This document shows positions 48,606 through 60,990 of a DNA stretch of 64,000 nt, in pieces. Origin of the DNA: Sphagnum magellanicum (taxonomy: Eukaryota > Streptophyta > Sphagnopsida > Sphagnales > Sphagnaceae); contig CM038911.1 of assembly GCA_021904315.1 (NCBI GenBank), positions 20,929,390 to 20,993,389 on the forward strand. The letters are read 5' to 3'. Position numbers and translations under genes: made by a program. The notes beneath the pieces are model-generated. The model was not told the origin of the DNA, did no database searches, and saw nothing but the letters and a program-made list of their open reading frames with translations. Numbering within the stretch: the first letter of the stretch is position 1; each line of letters opens with the position of its first letter.

Positions 48606-50914
48606 ACCTTTAACAGTTGTATAAGAACAAAGCTTGTTTCAAATTAGTTTTTCAAATTTTAAAGCTGGTCATGTGTAATGGGATGGTTTGCTTGAGTATC
48701 TTTGGCGGAAGAGTTGTCAGATATGTTTGCCTTGTATGTGTAATCCTAATGCAGTGTAATGACTTTGTGTTTGGAAGTTTTCTAAACAAATTGCTTGTTT
48801 TTTAGGATAATTGTTGTGATGGATCCTTGTACTTTTCAAGAGAATAATTGTAAGGTGTTCAAAATCATTTTGCATGATCTAGAAGGAAATTGGTGTGAGA
48901 TGATGGCTTTTAGTGTGTCTCAACATGCTTATGGTGTTGTGACCACAAACGTAGCATCTGAATTGGCTAAAGCAGTTCTAATGATCATGGAGTAAATAAA
49001 AAGAAGTGAAATGTTTTATTTACTTAATATTTTTAAAATCATTATGCATGGATGGTTTAACTTGAATTATAATGCACATTGAACATTGGTTTAATTTTAA
49101 TATTTAATGTCTAGCTAAATTGACTCAAGTCCATTGTTATGCGTTGCACCATACAACTTGATTGCCCCCAAGGTTTGAAGGGTTTTGATTTGAAATTTGT
49201 GGATTTCACAAACATATTATTATTAAGTTGTCATAAATTGTTTTGTAATTTGTATGCATTTGGCCTGGTGGTCACCATGCACCAATCCCCTTGTTTTTCA
49301 ATGGCTTTCTTGAAGTATTGTTACCTTGCTTAGTGGTCACCTAGTGTTTGTTGGAAACAAATATGGATTTTTCTTTATCCTACAAACTAATTAGAAAACC
49401 GATTATTGAAAGCACATGGACATTTCACCAACAATTATTAGTTTTAGTTCTAGATAGCACATTATGTTGTGGTAGTTATGTATTTCATTTTGCTAACACA
49501 TTTTGTTGTTGTTTTATATCAATGTTTCCTTTGGGGTGAAAACACATTACAAGGGTGTAATCACAGTCCTATGAGCCAAAATGGGTGTCAAATTGCAAAA
49601 AAAAAAAGAAAAGTCAAAATTGGATAAATATTTATTTTTTGTCCTTTAAAGCTATGGTAATCATGGCAAGTTATTGTTTTTTCATTCATACGAATTTCAA
49701 AGAATTCAAACCAAAAATTCATTTGATGAAATTTTTAATTTAAATTTTGATTTAAGACTTTAAAAGTGAACAACAACGCATTGAACAAGAGTTAATTTTA
49801 CAAAGGATTATCAAAAGGACTCATATAATAAAATGCATTTGATAAAAAAAGAAAGAAAAATGATAAAGACTTATTAACCACATTAAAAAAACACCCATTA
49901 AAAAAAAATGTGGAATTCTAAAACTTTAAAAATTCAAAGAACTTTTCAAAATTGATCCAAAATTTTAAAATTTCAAAAGTCCTTTGCCACACATAAATGG
50001 GATAAAATGTACATGATGTGTTAAAAAAAAGTTAAATTTGTTATACAAGAAAACATAAAAATGTAAAAAAATAAAAATTGAATATGATTTGAAATTATTA
50101 TCATTTTCAAAGACAAAACATTGAATTTACAAAGAATTAGGACATTTTCAAAAATTCGTATTTATTTAAAAATGATGAAGAAAAAAACATGTCATGTATT
50201 TGGATAAATATAAGCATTTATTATAAATTTTTTCCAAAAACAATTGTTATTAAATTCATTCGTATGAAAAAAAAATAGAAAAAAAATATAATATTTGAAA
50301 AAAGTAATGATGTTGGTTCATTGTATTTCGTTTGCACCCATTGGGGGGGCCACTTTGGGCATTTTCATGACATGTATGTAATGTATATTTCTACAAAACA
50401 TGTTGCATTTAATTTTGGGTTTCACTTATGGTGTCTAGGATTGATATTTTGATTTTCACAAAGTTAATGATATTTAATATTATTTGAAAAAATAAATTTA
50501 AAATACTATATTAAAAAATAATGGATATATTTATAATATATGTAATATAATAAAGTTTGTTTCTATTTTTGGATTACACTAAGTTTGGGTTTGAATTAGT
50601 CAACCAAAAAATGTTTGAAATTAAAATTTTAAAAATAACCCACTTCACATATCTTATCATCTTCCATTTGAAAGTGACAATTTTTCACAATGTTAATTTA
50701 TCACATATGTATGGCCATCGACCCCAAAAACATCCATTTGTGATATGATAATTATCAAACTCTTCACATGGTTCACAAACTTATTCCAATCATATGGAAT
50801 CACAATGTTTAATAGATACTACAAATTTCATAAAGACTAAAAATCATTTCAATCATTTTTTGAATATATTTGCATTTTAAAATACATAGTGACATACATT
50901 TTTTTGCCACAGAT
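48606..50914. other. AT-rich intergenic stretch
   Basis: Short open stretches with no family resemblance, then very A/T-rich sequence with poly-A runs (49600-50560). No feature recognised. It ends at the Copia target site. Confidence 0.4.
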
Positions 50915-51217
50915 TGTTAACAAATAGGAGATCTACTCAAGTGCAAACATAAATCTTTATTGAAAGGAAACAAAAATAACACAAAATATAACATCAAAAA
51001 CTCTCCAAGGTTCTTGTCAAATGAAATACACAAACTTGTGCAATGAAGAAAAGAGAGCCAAACCATCAACACCAAGGTATTTAACGAAAAGACCAAACCA
51101 TAAATAACCAAACTAATATAAATAAAAATAATAATTCAACCTTGTGGAAGTAACCTAATTACTTTTTTTATTCCAGTAATTAATAAAACTTAACTAGTTG
51201 AGTTTGAATTCTCAACA
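50915..51217 (-). repeat. Copia 3' LTR
   Basis: 303 bp. In plus orientation TGTTAACAAATAGG … GAATTCTCAACA. It pairs with 60678-60990. Confidence 0.92.
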
Positions 51218-51230
51218 CTCCCCTTCAAGC
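51218..51230 (-). other. Copia polypurine tract
   Basis: Read on the minus strand, TTGAAGGGGAG lies directly before the 3' LTR, as required for plus-strand priming. Confidence 0.8.
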
Positions 51231-52030
51231 TCAAATCCACTTCTAATACACCAAACATTTTTCTAAACCTCTTTAGCTTGTCTGTACCTAAAGCCTTTGT
51301 GAAAATGTCAGTAACTTGATTTTTAATACTAACATGAATAAGCTTAATTTCTTTTGCTAGAACTTTTTTTTCTAATAAAGTGGTAGTGCATTTCAATGTG
51401 CTTTCCTCTTAGCATGATAGACCAGGTTGTTAGCAAGTAGTATGCTATTGATGTTATCACAATAAATGACAACAGGAACATCCATTAATTGTCCCAAATC
51501 TGAGAGTTGTTTTTGTAACCAAATTACTTCACATGCAGCAATTGTTGCATTTCTGTATTCTACCTTCGTGTTTGATACTGCAACTGTTGGTTGTTTTTTA
51601 CTATTCCAATTAACAACACCACTTCCAAAAGAAAACATGAAACCACTGGTCGATCTTCTATCTGAAACATTGTTAGCCCAATCAGCATCCGTGTATCCAT
51701 GTACTTATAACTATTTCTTGGCTTCATAAAAAATTCCACACTGCAAAGTACGTTTTATGTACTTTGGTATGCACCTCACTGCATCCAAATGTGGCTTTCG
51801 TGATGTTTGCATGAATTGACTTACCATTCCAACTGCATAATTCAAATCTAGCCTTGTGATGGTCATGTAAATCAAACTGCCCACTATGCGTTTGTACATA
51901 GTGGTATCTTCCACAAGGTCTCCTTCATTTGCACTTAATTTCACATTTTGCTCCAATAGAATTGAAATGGGTTTGCAACCCGTCATCCCATATTCGGATA
52001 ATTTGTTCAAGGCATATTGCCTTTGTAGTA
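51231..52030 (-). pseudogene. Copia RNase H and RT C-terminal region
   Basis: Minus-strand frames hold the thumb/connection region (NKLSEYGMTGCKPISI; YKRIVGSLIYMTITR; DRRSTSGF, the last crossing a break near 51650-51710). The RNase H domain follows (VEYRNATIAACEVIWLQKQL; YCDNINSILLANNLVYHAKR). The tail is DIFTKALGTDKLKRFRKM. The usual EAEY reads KVEY, a G-to-A change at an RNase H acidic position. A stop or frame break near 51393 separates the last segment. No longer functional. Confidence 0.85.
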
Positions 52031-52049
52031 ACCATATCCTTTTAGGGGA

Positions 52050-52800
52050 CTAGATGACCTCAATGCCAAGAAAGTAACGCAACTTTCCCAAATCCTTCAT
52101 TTCAAACTTTTGTTTCAAAAGCTTCTTCAAATCAGAGATGTTTGCATCACTATCTCTTGTGATAATCAAGTCATCAACATAGATGACTATGACTACAATC
52201 CCATGATTTGTCTTTTTCACATATAGTGAAAAATCTGCATTGGATGTTTGAAATCCACTTATGACAAGATACTGACCTATCTTGTCTAACCAAGCTCTAG
52301 GTGCTTGCTTCAAGCCATACAAAGTTTTTTTCAACCTACAAACCAAATTAGGATGTGTTTGGTCCACATAACTTGGTGGTTGTTCCATGTACACTTTTTC
52401 ATGTAAATCTCCATGAAGAAAAACATTCTTTACATCCATTTGATGTAAAGACCATCCTTTTGTTGTTGCCATAACAATGATTGCTCTTACAGTTGTCATT
52501 TTGGCAATTAAACTATAGGTCTCCTCATAGTCTATGCCATAAGTTTGGGCATAACCTTTGGCAACTAATCTTACTTTGTATCTGCTCATAGATCCATTTG
52601 CATTGTGTTTGACTTTGTACATCCATTTACACCCAATTGCTTTTTTGTCCTCTGGTAAAGCTACCAATTCCCAAGTAGCATTTGCATCCAAAGCCGCCAT
52701 CTCTTCATCCATGGCATTGTCCCATTTAAGGTTTCCAACCGCTTGTTCAAAACAAATGGGTTCAACCTTTTGTATAACTTTCACCATGTATGCGTAATGA
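52050..52800 (-). pseudogene. Copia reverse transcriptase
   Basis: 245 codons open on the minus strand. They cover the whole palm and fingers of a Copia RT: WELVALPEDKKAIGCKWMYK, LVAKGYAQTYGIDYEET, QMDVKNVFLHGDL, YGLKQAPRAWLDKIGQYL, and the catalytic YVDD (IYVDDLIITRDS). The YVDD box is intact, but the frame is closed on both sides and the rest of pol is broken. MDVKNVF in place of the usual MDVKNAF is another C-to-T change. Confidence 0.9.
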
Positions 52801-53302
52801 TGAGCTACAAAGCCATCATATGTGTGGGTCTTTATACATGGTACTTGATTCGTGTGGATCTTCGTACTCCACTGTTGTTGTCAGGTGTTTTCAAAACTTT
52901 TTTGGCCATTTGAGCTCTAGGAGTAGTAAGTGAAGGGATTTTTGATTCTTCACCCACACTCTTATCTAAATCACTTGACTCATCATCTACATGAGGATTT
53001 CTAGATGATGTTTGAGAACTATCATGTACAATGTTTAAAGATCTTAATTTTCATTTCCATGGAGTGCTACTGGACCCATTAATTGAAGACTCTTGTGGTC
53101 CACTTATTAATTGTGATTCTTGTTCCACATTTGATGAAACATCACCATTTCTTGTTTCTCCATCTTCTGCTATTTTTAGTGGTGAGTACCAATTAGTCAT
53201 CTCATCAAACACAACATTTCTACTCACTTGCAACTTTTGAATGGAAGGATTGAAGCATCTATATCCTTTTCATTTTGAAGAATATCCAATGAAAATACAT
53301 TT
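52801..53302 (-). pseudogene. Copia integrase-RT linker
   Basis: Minus-strand sequence between the integrase and RT domains contains a segment with VSRNVVFDEMTNWYSPLKIA (53233-53051), typical of the chromodomain-free Copia linker. It has frame breaks on both sides. No catalytic motif is expected here. Confidence 0.7.
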
Positions 53303-54470
53303 CTAAGCTTTTGGGTTTAATTTTGATCTCTTATTGTTAGGAACATGCACGTATGCAATGCAACCAAACATTCTGAGGTGTGAAACATTGGGTTTCTTGC
53401 TTGTGAATTTTTCTTCAGGTGTCATGGCATGAACTACCGTTGTGGGTGTTCGATTCATGATATAAACTGTAGTTGCTACCACTTCAACACAAAAGTAATT
53501 TGGCAAATTCTTTTCATTCAACATGGCATCTGTTATTTCTACAATGTGCCGATTTTTCTTTTTAACAATTCCATTCTGCTGTGAGGAATAACTACATGAA
53601 TACTTCTTTTGAATTCCATGCTCCTTCAAGTACTCACTGAATTCATTTGAAAAATACTCTTCCCCTCCATCGGACCTTAGGCATTTGATGTTCACACCCT
53701 TCTCCTTCTCCACCATTACTTTGAAATTCAAAAAATGTTGAAACACTTCATCTTTGTGTTTCATGAAGTAGACCCACACCTTCCTTGTGTGGTCATCAAT
53801 GAAACTCACGTAGTATTTGCATCCTCCAATGGATTCTATTTTCGTGGTCCACACATCTAAGTGGATCATTTCCAAAGGTTTGGAACTTACATGAGTTGTT
53901 TGAGCTGGGAATGGATGCTTAGCTTGTTTCCCCAATTGGCATGCTTCACAAACTTCTGACATCACCTCTTCTATTCCAAATTTGGGAAGACCTCCAACAA
54001 AATTTTGTTTCTCCATTAATTTAAGATGTTGGAGATTAACATGGCCAACCTGCTTGTGCCAAATTCCAATGTCTCCAGCTCCTTTTTTATGTGTGAATAA
54101 CATGGAATTCACCTCATGTATGTTCACATCCAAGGTGAACATTTGTCCATTCCTTTCCCCTTTTGCAATCAATTTGCCTTGGTTTTTCATGTCTTCCACA
54201 AAACATCCATTTGGGTTGAATGTCACATGTAAACCTTGTTCCACCATTTGGCCTATGGAGACCAAATTTTTGTTATGGTTGGAACATGAAGTACATCTTT
54301 CAGGTATTTTGTTTGTTCATCTTGCATGGACAATGGCACCTTGCTAATTTGTGTGATGGGATGTGTAGTGTTTTCATTAGTTTCCACAAACCCTGGTGTT
54401 TTCAAATCCTTTGTGTCTCTAAACCATTCTCCATGAATAGTCATGTGGTTTAAAGCTCCATAATCCACAT
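53303..54470 (-). pseudogene. Copia protease end and integrase
   Basis: The protease active site, normally DSGA, reads DYGA (within DYGALNHMT near 54460). Integrase follows. The zinc-binding HHCC part is HKQVGHVNLQHLK…CEACQLGKQAKHPFP. The core has D in LDVWTTK and D in RSDGGEE, but the third acidic residue, expected in the NGVAERKNR box, is lysine (NGIVKKKNRHIVE). The C-terminal part includes NRTPTTVVHAMTPEEKF and LRMFGCIAYVHVP. Loss of the catalytic glutamate and the protease serine means it cannot act. Confidence 0.9.
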
Positions 54471-54529
54471 ATTAGACATTATTATCTTATACACCTCCTA
54501 TCATTGAATTTGCCATGTGTTGCATCACA

Positions 54530-55490
54530 AACAATTATTCATCACCTTGATTATTAATTGATGCATAATTCCCTTGTTATTGTTTTCCATTTCATGCATC
54601 ATGCTCCCTTTGATAACAGTTCTTTGCCATGTGCCTAGGTTTCCTGCAATAGTAACAATTTGAGTCATTATTTGGTTGTTGACCTCGATGACTTCCACAA
54701 CAACCTTCATGACTTCCTCGACTTCCTCTTCCTCCAAAGTTTCATGGTCCACCTCCATGAGCTTGACCTTCATGTTGATGATGTCCACCATGCGAGATTC
54801 CGTGTCGACCTCGAAATGAGGTTTTACCACCTCTACCTCTACCTCTATTAGTATTTGAGTAGAAAGCATTTTCTTGTGATCCTCCATTGGATGAAGTACC
54901 AACAATTATCATCTCTTCACTTATAAGTAATGTTATTAAGTCTTGGAAATCGGGAAATGTTTCACGAACTACAATTGAAGTACGAAACTAGCTATAGTCT
55001 TTTCCAAGTCCATTCAAGGTGATGGCCATTAGATCTTCATCCTCTACAAGGGCTCCTATAAATGCAAGAACATCTGCAAGGTTTTTCACCTTTGTAAAAT
55101 AGTCATTGATGTTCATCTTGTTTTTCTGTAGATTATGCAACTCTTGTTTGAGTTGCATTTTGCGAGCTTGTGTATTGGTGCTATACATTTTCACCAATGT
55201 ATTCCAAGCTTGCTTGGGTGATTTTGCATCTTGAATATGCACAATCATGGAATCAGACACACTCATAGAAAGCCAATACAAAACTTTCCTTGCTTTTTCA
55301 TGCCAAGTTTTATTGGCTTGAATTTTGTTGTTGTGTGGGGTTTTTCTGGGAGAAGAGGTTCTTTCTCATCATTAGTTATGAATTTTTAATAGCCTTTCCC
55401 CATCAAGAAATTCATAATCCTAAATTTCCACACTTGGAAATTGTTCTTGTCTAGTTTTTCAATTGCAATTTGAGAAAGACCGTTCGCCAT
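54530..55490 (-). pseudogene. Copia gag
   Basis: It starts at ATG 55490 (MANGLSQIAIEKLDKNNFQV), with the usual gag opening (KLDKNNFQVWKFRIMNFL). A TAA soon follows (GY-stop-KFIT, from CAA). The UBN2-like capsid part lies at 55281-54988 (SPKQAWNTLVKMYSTNTQAR; LKQELHNLQKNKMNINDYF). A CCHC zinc knuckle, CYYCRKPRHMAKNC, lies near 54660-54610. Frameshifts separate the pieces. It would have formed the virus-like particle shell. Confidence 0.85.
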
Positions 55491-56651
55491 CTCTCAAGGC
55501 ACCACTTAATGTCTTCTTAGGGTTTCATAAATGATTTTAATTATTTCCTTGGGTTTCTAGGATTAGGATTAGGGTTTTCCTTCCTTAGGTTTCTAGGATT
55601 AGGGTTAAGGTTAGGGTTGAATAAGATGGACCTTGCATGTATGTATGTCTTGAGTATTATATGAAATTCTATACTATACATGGGTTTTATGTATATGTAT
55701 CTTGTATAATATTTCGTATGGTATTAAGTACATGATTACATACCACACTTTTGTATGAAGGTCTTGATAATGTATTTGCACTTCTCAATTTTCAAACTCC
55801 TTCCTTCAAGTTCTCCCAAGTTGTATTTGCTCCATTTCAAAAATTTGTTTTGATGTTTTCTAAAAACAAACTTCTGTCACAATAACTTTGTAAAGCTACA
55901 CCACTCACATATGACCTTGAATCAATCTAAAATTTTGGTGAAACATGAACAACTATATCTATTACTATCTTTCAAAATTTCACCTAATAAAATGAGAGAT
56001 CTTGTTACTTCTTTGAAGTCACCTCAAATTGGGACTTGAATACAAAATGACTTACAACTTGTTCTTAGAAACTCCAAACTCCTTGAGATTTTGGAAGATA
56101 CATTAGATATATGTCTTCTATATCTATTCAAAATTTTAACTCTATTGATGATGACCACAAAGAGTTATCATTTTAAAAAGAAACTGACTTCAAAACCGAG
56201 TTTAAGACTTATGTTTGGATCTCTCTCAATACATATCCAAATGACATGAAATTTTCTTTCACATATATATTCCTTTATGATCTATAAGATCCAAGTTGCA
56301 GATCCAAAAATGCTCAAACAAAGGAGATATGACCAAAAAACAAGATCTGGCATAAAGTTTTCAAAGGCTTATAACTCTCACAAACCATATCTTTTTCTTT
56401 TGAAAATTTCATTATAGAAGTGTTTTATAGTCTTTTATAATCTTTCCAAGTTTCACTCCAAGATCTTTTAGTAGATCTAGATCTAGATTTAAAGATTTGA
56501 CTTCCACAATTTTTGATATGTTGAAATCCTCTCACCTTTTATTTTTTATTTTTTTTCTCTTCACATTTTTTCCTTTCCACGTTTTTCTTTTGCACTTGAC
56601 AAACTCCTATGATATCATTAGAGACTCTCAAGCTTTAGTTCTACAGACTTT
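55491..56651 (-). other. Copia untranslated leader, with telomere-like runs
   Basis: About 1.16 kb between the gag ATG and the CACTA insertion. It is long for a Copia leader. Near 55540-55620 there are several TTAGGGTTT/TAGGATTAGGG-like runs. No coding sequence seen, and the open stretch at 56497-56682 is T-rich composition. Confidence 0.5.
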
Positions 56652-57034
56652 CACTAGAAGAAAAACATGTATTTTCAATTAGTTTTTGTGACTAAATTTT
56701 AGTCGCCTAAGACAAGTCGCATGTGATAAACTAGTCGCAAATCACAAAGGGTATGAAAGAAAAAGTCAACAAATACATTTCATCCTTTGACTCCATTGTA
56801 TACATATTGTCACATACGATTAAGATGCAACTATTTTGGTCACAATTGAGGGCAAATCATGTGCTGCCACATGTCTTAATATTTGATTATTTAAAATATA
56901 CATTATAAAATAATTATTATTTTGAAATAATTTAAGACGTTCAATTCAAATATTTGGATGATTTTACATTATGACACGTGGCTCAATGTAAATATGCCAT
57001 GTGACATTATAATTTTAATTTAATAAAAAATTAA

Positions 57035-57255
57035 TATTAGGTTGGTAGGTACCTAGGTAGGTACATAAATATGTGCCTACAATGTTAAGCTACCTATTTA
57101 CCTACCTATTTAGGTCAAAAAGTAAGTAGGTAGGTTCTACCTTCCTAGGTTAAATACCTACTCATATAGGTACATACTTAGGTAGGTAGGTACATAGGCC
57201 GACCTAGATGGCTAGGTCAAACTAAGTACCTACTTAGTTAAATAGATAATTAAGT
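57035..57255 (+). repeat. GGTA/TACC inverted microsatellite in CACTA copy B
   Basis: Same arrangement of GGTAGGTA and CCTACCTA runs as 30740-30965 in copy A. Confidence 0.7.
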
Positions 57256-57372
57256 TAAGGAGGTAAGTATTTTAGAATTGTGCATTATTTATTTATTTGT
57301 TTTGGGTTGAACCTTTTGATTAGTTCATCCCATGTGCACTAATTTCATAATGTGAAATTGGATGGGCACACC

Positions 57373-58181
57373 TCACGCGCTCCCAAGTCCCTTGTTAAAC
57401 TCACTTGAGGGTCCAACTATGTAGAGTTGTGAAAAGTGAGGACTTGGAGCTCGCTCCCGACTTCCAGCACTAAAAGGGGGGTAGAGGGGCGTGTTAGAAG
57501 TCTCGGGATTAAACTAGGAAGAGGGACTAGATTATCACGTTCGAATCTGCATCGAAAACCAACCACAAGAGGGTTAGTTAGCATTCGGGAACACCCTTGG
57601 GTGTTGGGACAAGCCACGGGCACTTTCACACACAAGACTCACCACGGCCCGGACTGGGGGGAAGCCACCACCTTCCCCGATATAGTATACTCTGTAGCTC
57701 TCTGCCAAGGCTACATCCAAGTGGCTCTTTTTCCCGGGACTCCCAAGTTGGAGTCTCGAAATTGTCCCGGGACTTTGGATGTTCGTAGCTCTTCACCCCG
57801 AACTCGGATCGGGATGAGGTTTGAACCAAAGTTGTATCTTTCGTCGAGAGCTTTTCAACGCCATGTTGCACTCCTTGAGGCGACGTCGGGAAGAGGTCGA
57901 TTCCCGACTTTTAGTGGTCGGGAGTCAAACTGCCAGTTTGACTCCCGGCCCTTCTTTTGCCCATAACTTGGGCTTCAGATGTCCAAATGGCCCATGCGAG
58001 GCCATTTTGGGCATCTACACTTCAAGAACTTTTCATTGATATAAAGAACGCAACAATGCAAGGAGATTTGACCCCTCAAATCGTCTTCTGAATTTTCAGG
58101 AGTCGTGGAGGACTCCAAGTCTCCCATTTTTGGGAGTGTGAGTTGCATTCTCACACTTAGCCCCAAAGTGGGGTTGCGACA
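57373..58181 (-). mobile_element. Solo LTR, copy 4, nested in CACTA copy B
   Basis: In plus orientation it starts TCACGCGCTCCCAAG (family TGACGC, one change) and ends GGGGTTGCGACA. It is flanked by identical acacc at 57368-57372 and 58182-58186. CACTA copy A holds a single acacc at the same point (31075-31079), which proves both ends and the duplication. Open stretches within (57417-58166) are not genes. Confidence 0.92.
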
Positions 58182-59242
58182 ACACCCCTTTGTTTATATA
58201 ATGTTCAAAGTAGGAATGAAGAATAAACAATATGGGATAAGTTTTAAAATTGCAACTTCCTTACAAACTAAATTGTAATTCCAAAACTTTCTTCATGCCT
58301 TACTTTCTTAGTTTTCAAATTTTTTAACAATTCAAATATTAATTAATTAATTAATAATGATTAAATTTACATATATTTAAATTATAAATTATATAGTACA
58401 AATATTCATTATTCATTATCAATTACTTAAATAAGCAATAACTTTTAAATATTTAACAAACTAGCTTTTTAGTTACTCACAAGTTATTAATGCATACCTC
58501 ACAAATAATTAAATAAATAAAATATTTAAAAATATTTTATTACTTTTTAGAATCTGATTGAATTATATATAATATAATTAATGTAAAATTAATTTAATGA
58601 CTATAATTTCAAAGTTAAAATTTTAAAATATTTATTTCAAAATTATAAGTAATGAATTAACAATTGTTATTGGAAAGTAAATTCTTACACAAATTGTTTA
58701 AAATTATTATTCAACTAAATACATTACTTACTGTATACTTACATTTATTGTTGTAAAAATTATTATAGGTCAAATAATTATTTTCTCTTGGTAATTATTA
58801 ACTATAAATACAATAATTTGTCAAACATAATATTAATTTTCATAATTACTGTAAATTTACTATAAAATATTTATCAAAAATGATTAAGCACATAATTTTT
58901 TTAGATAATATTATTATATAATAATTCGCGAAATTACAATTAGTAAAAGAATTATTTTAACTACATTGTAATTTTTCCAAATTTTTAATTCAGGTTTGAA
59001 GTTATAAATTAAAAAGTGCGAATAATTATTTTCAATTATAAAATAATTATGCACATACTAATTAATTTTTATCTGAAATAATTACAATGATTTGAAAGTA
59101 ATGTCACATTATTTACACTAATTAATTTCTTCTAGTATAAGAATATAAATTATATAATATAAAAATTTATGTTATAACAATAATTAGATTTAATAAACAT
59201 AATCATTTATAATTATTTATAAAAGTGATTTATTATGGATAA

Positions 59243-60270
59243 CACTAGTAGAAAAAACCTTTGAAACTCAATCAATAATGTTTTGAATTAGAATATAAAT
59301 TTAAGATTCCAAAATAATAATTCGGAATTCAAATATCAATTTTAGATCAAATAATTTTTTTGATGTTAAATAACAACTTTCAGAATTAAAATGTCAATTT
59401 TCAGATTCAAATAATAATATTCAAAATTAAAATGTCCATTTTAAGACTCAATTAATAATTTTTTGAATTGAAAGATTAATTTTGAGAATCCAAAATAATA
59501 ATCTGGAATTAAAATTTCAATTTTGAAGTAAATAATTTCTTAAAATTTAAATTAAAAACTTCAAAATTCAAATATCAAATTTCAAGTTCAAATAAAAAAA
59601 TTTAAAATCAAGTTGTCGATTTTTAGATTCAATAAATTTTTAAAAACTGAAATGATAATTTAGAATTCAAATATCAATTTCTAGATCAAATAATTTTTTT
59701 GAATTTAAATAACAATTTTCGGAATTGAAATGTCAATTTTTGGATTCAAATAACAATATTCAAAAATTGAAATTTCCATTTTTAGACTCAAGTACTAATT
59801 TTCAGACTTGAAGTTTCAATTTTGAAAATACAAAATAATAATTTGGAATTTAAATTTCAGGTTTGAATCAAATGATTATTGAAAATTTAAATGCAAAATT
59901 TTTAGAGCTGAAATATAAATTTTCATATTCATATAAAAATATTCAAAATCAAAATGTTTATTTTTTAATCAATTAATAATTTTCTGAATTGAAATACTAA
60001 TTTTTGGATTCAAAAATATTAATTTGAAATTCAAAATCAATGTTTAGATCAAATAAGTTTTTTTGAATTTAAATTGAAAATATTATATTCAGATCAAAAA
60101 TTTCAAATTCAAGTACTATTTTAAACAATTGAAATAATCATTTTCAGATTCAAATATCACATTTCAAATTTTAATATATATTTAAAAAAATTAACATAAC
60201 AGTTTTTAGAGTTGAAATATCAATTTTCAGATTTGAATAAAAAAATTCAAAGTTCAAATATTAATTTTGA
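59243..60270 (+). repeat. AT-rich minisatellite in CACTA copy B
   Basis: Degenerate ~18-20 bp units of TTTTCAGATTCAAATA type. It starts at an internal TIR-like CACTAGTAGAAAAAAC and is colinear with 32075-33220. Confidence 0.75.
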
Positions 60271-60665
60271 GATTCATTATATGAACAATATACATACGTA
60301 TGCATATTATATATATATAATTTTACTACATACATTAAAATACACCCTTATGGCATTGTAGAATACCTTTAGGATGCAATTAATTTGGTGACTATTGCAA
60401 CTAATGGGACATATCAACCTATTAATGGATGAAAATAAATGTAAAATTGATGTAACCAATAAGATGAAAATTTTAATAGTTGCATCATAGTTAAGAAAAT
60501 GACCAAAATAGTTGAAAGTTGGTCGTGTAGTTGCAAGTATTCCCAAATTTAGTCGCAAACGACTACAAGTTGCATGTATCGTAAATGAAGTGGTTACATT
60601 TTGGCTGATTTCTACTAGTGTTTTAAGCTTTAGATTTCTTTCAACTTTCTCATTCAACAACCTAA

Positions 60666-60677
60666 GCTTTGATACCA
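60666..60677 (-). other. Copia primer binding site (initiator-Met tRNA)
   Basis: Directly inside the 5' LTR on the minus strand: TGGTATCAAAGC. It matches the plant initiator-Met PBS TGGTATCAGAGC at 11 of 12 bases. Confidence 0.9.
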
Positions 60678-60990
60678 TGTTAACAAATAGGAGATCTATT
60701 CAAGTGCAAACATATATCTTTATTGAAAGGAAACTAAAACATGATGTTCAGAACACGAAACATAACATCAAGAACTTTCCAAGGTTCTTGTCACATGAAA
60801 TACACAAACTTATGCAATGAAGAAAAGAGAGCCAAACCATTAACACCAAGGTATTTAACTAAAAGACCAAACCATAAATAACCAAACTAATATAAGTAAA
60901 AAAAGTAATTCAACCTTGTGAAAGTAACTTAATTACTTTTTAATTCCAGTAACTAATGAAACCTAACTAGTTGAGCTTGAATTCTCAACA
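60678..60990 (-). repeat. Copia 5' LTR
   Basis: 313 bp, pairing with 50915-51217. It has an extra ~10 bp segment near 60740 and about 20 substitutions by eye. Confidence 0.92.

Larger units (their letters stand above)
56652..60620. mobile_element. CACTA element, copy B, nested in the Copia leader
   Basis: The left end is CACTAGAAGAAAAAC and the right end, read inward, is CACTAGTAGAAATC. The flanking 3-mers are identical (ttt at 56649-56651 and 60621-60623), the 3 bp duplication expected of CACTA. It is colinear with copy A at 30322-33611 but carries an 809 bp solo LTR. Subtracting that leaves ~3.16 kb. No transposase. It lies 57 bp from the 5' LTR of the Copia element, so it inserted after Copia arrived. 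Confidence 0.88.
50915..60990 (-). mobile_element. Copia-type LTR retrotransposon, complete structure but decayed, with nested insertions
   Basis: Both LTRs (TGTT…AACA) are present, flanked by cagat (50910-50914) and tagat (60991-60995), a 5 bp duplication with one transition. Reading on the minus strand: 5' LTR, initiator-Met PBS, long leader, gag, protease, integrase, RT, RNase H, PPT, 3' LTR. Integrase before RT defines Copia. By eye the LTRs differ at about 20 of ~300 aligned sites plus an indel, so insertion is not recent. Without the nested CACTA copy (56652-60620) the element is ~6.1 kb. All open frames carry stops or lost catalytic residues, so it is not autonomous. Confidence 0.92.

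Noticed and set aside
50915..60990. Functional Copia element
   Set aside because: RT keeps YVDD, but gag has stops, the protease DSGA and the integrase glutamate are lost, and pol is frame-broken.
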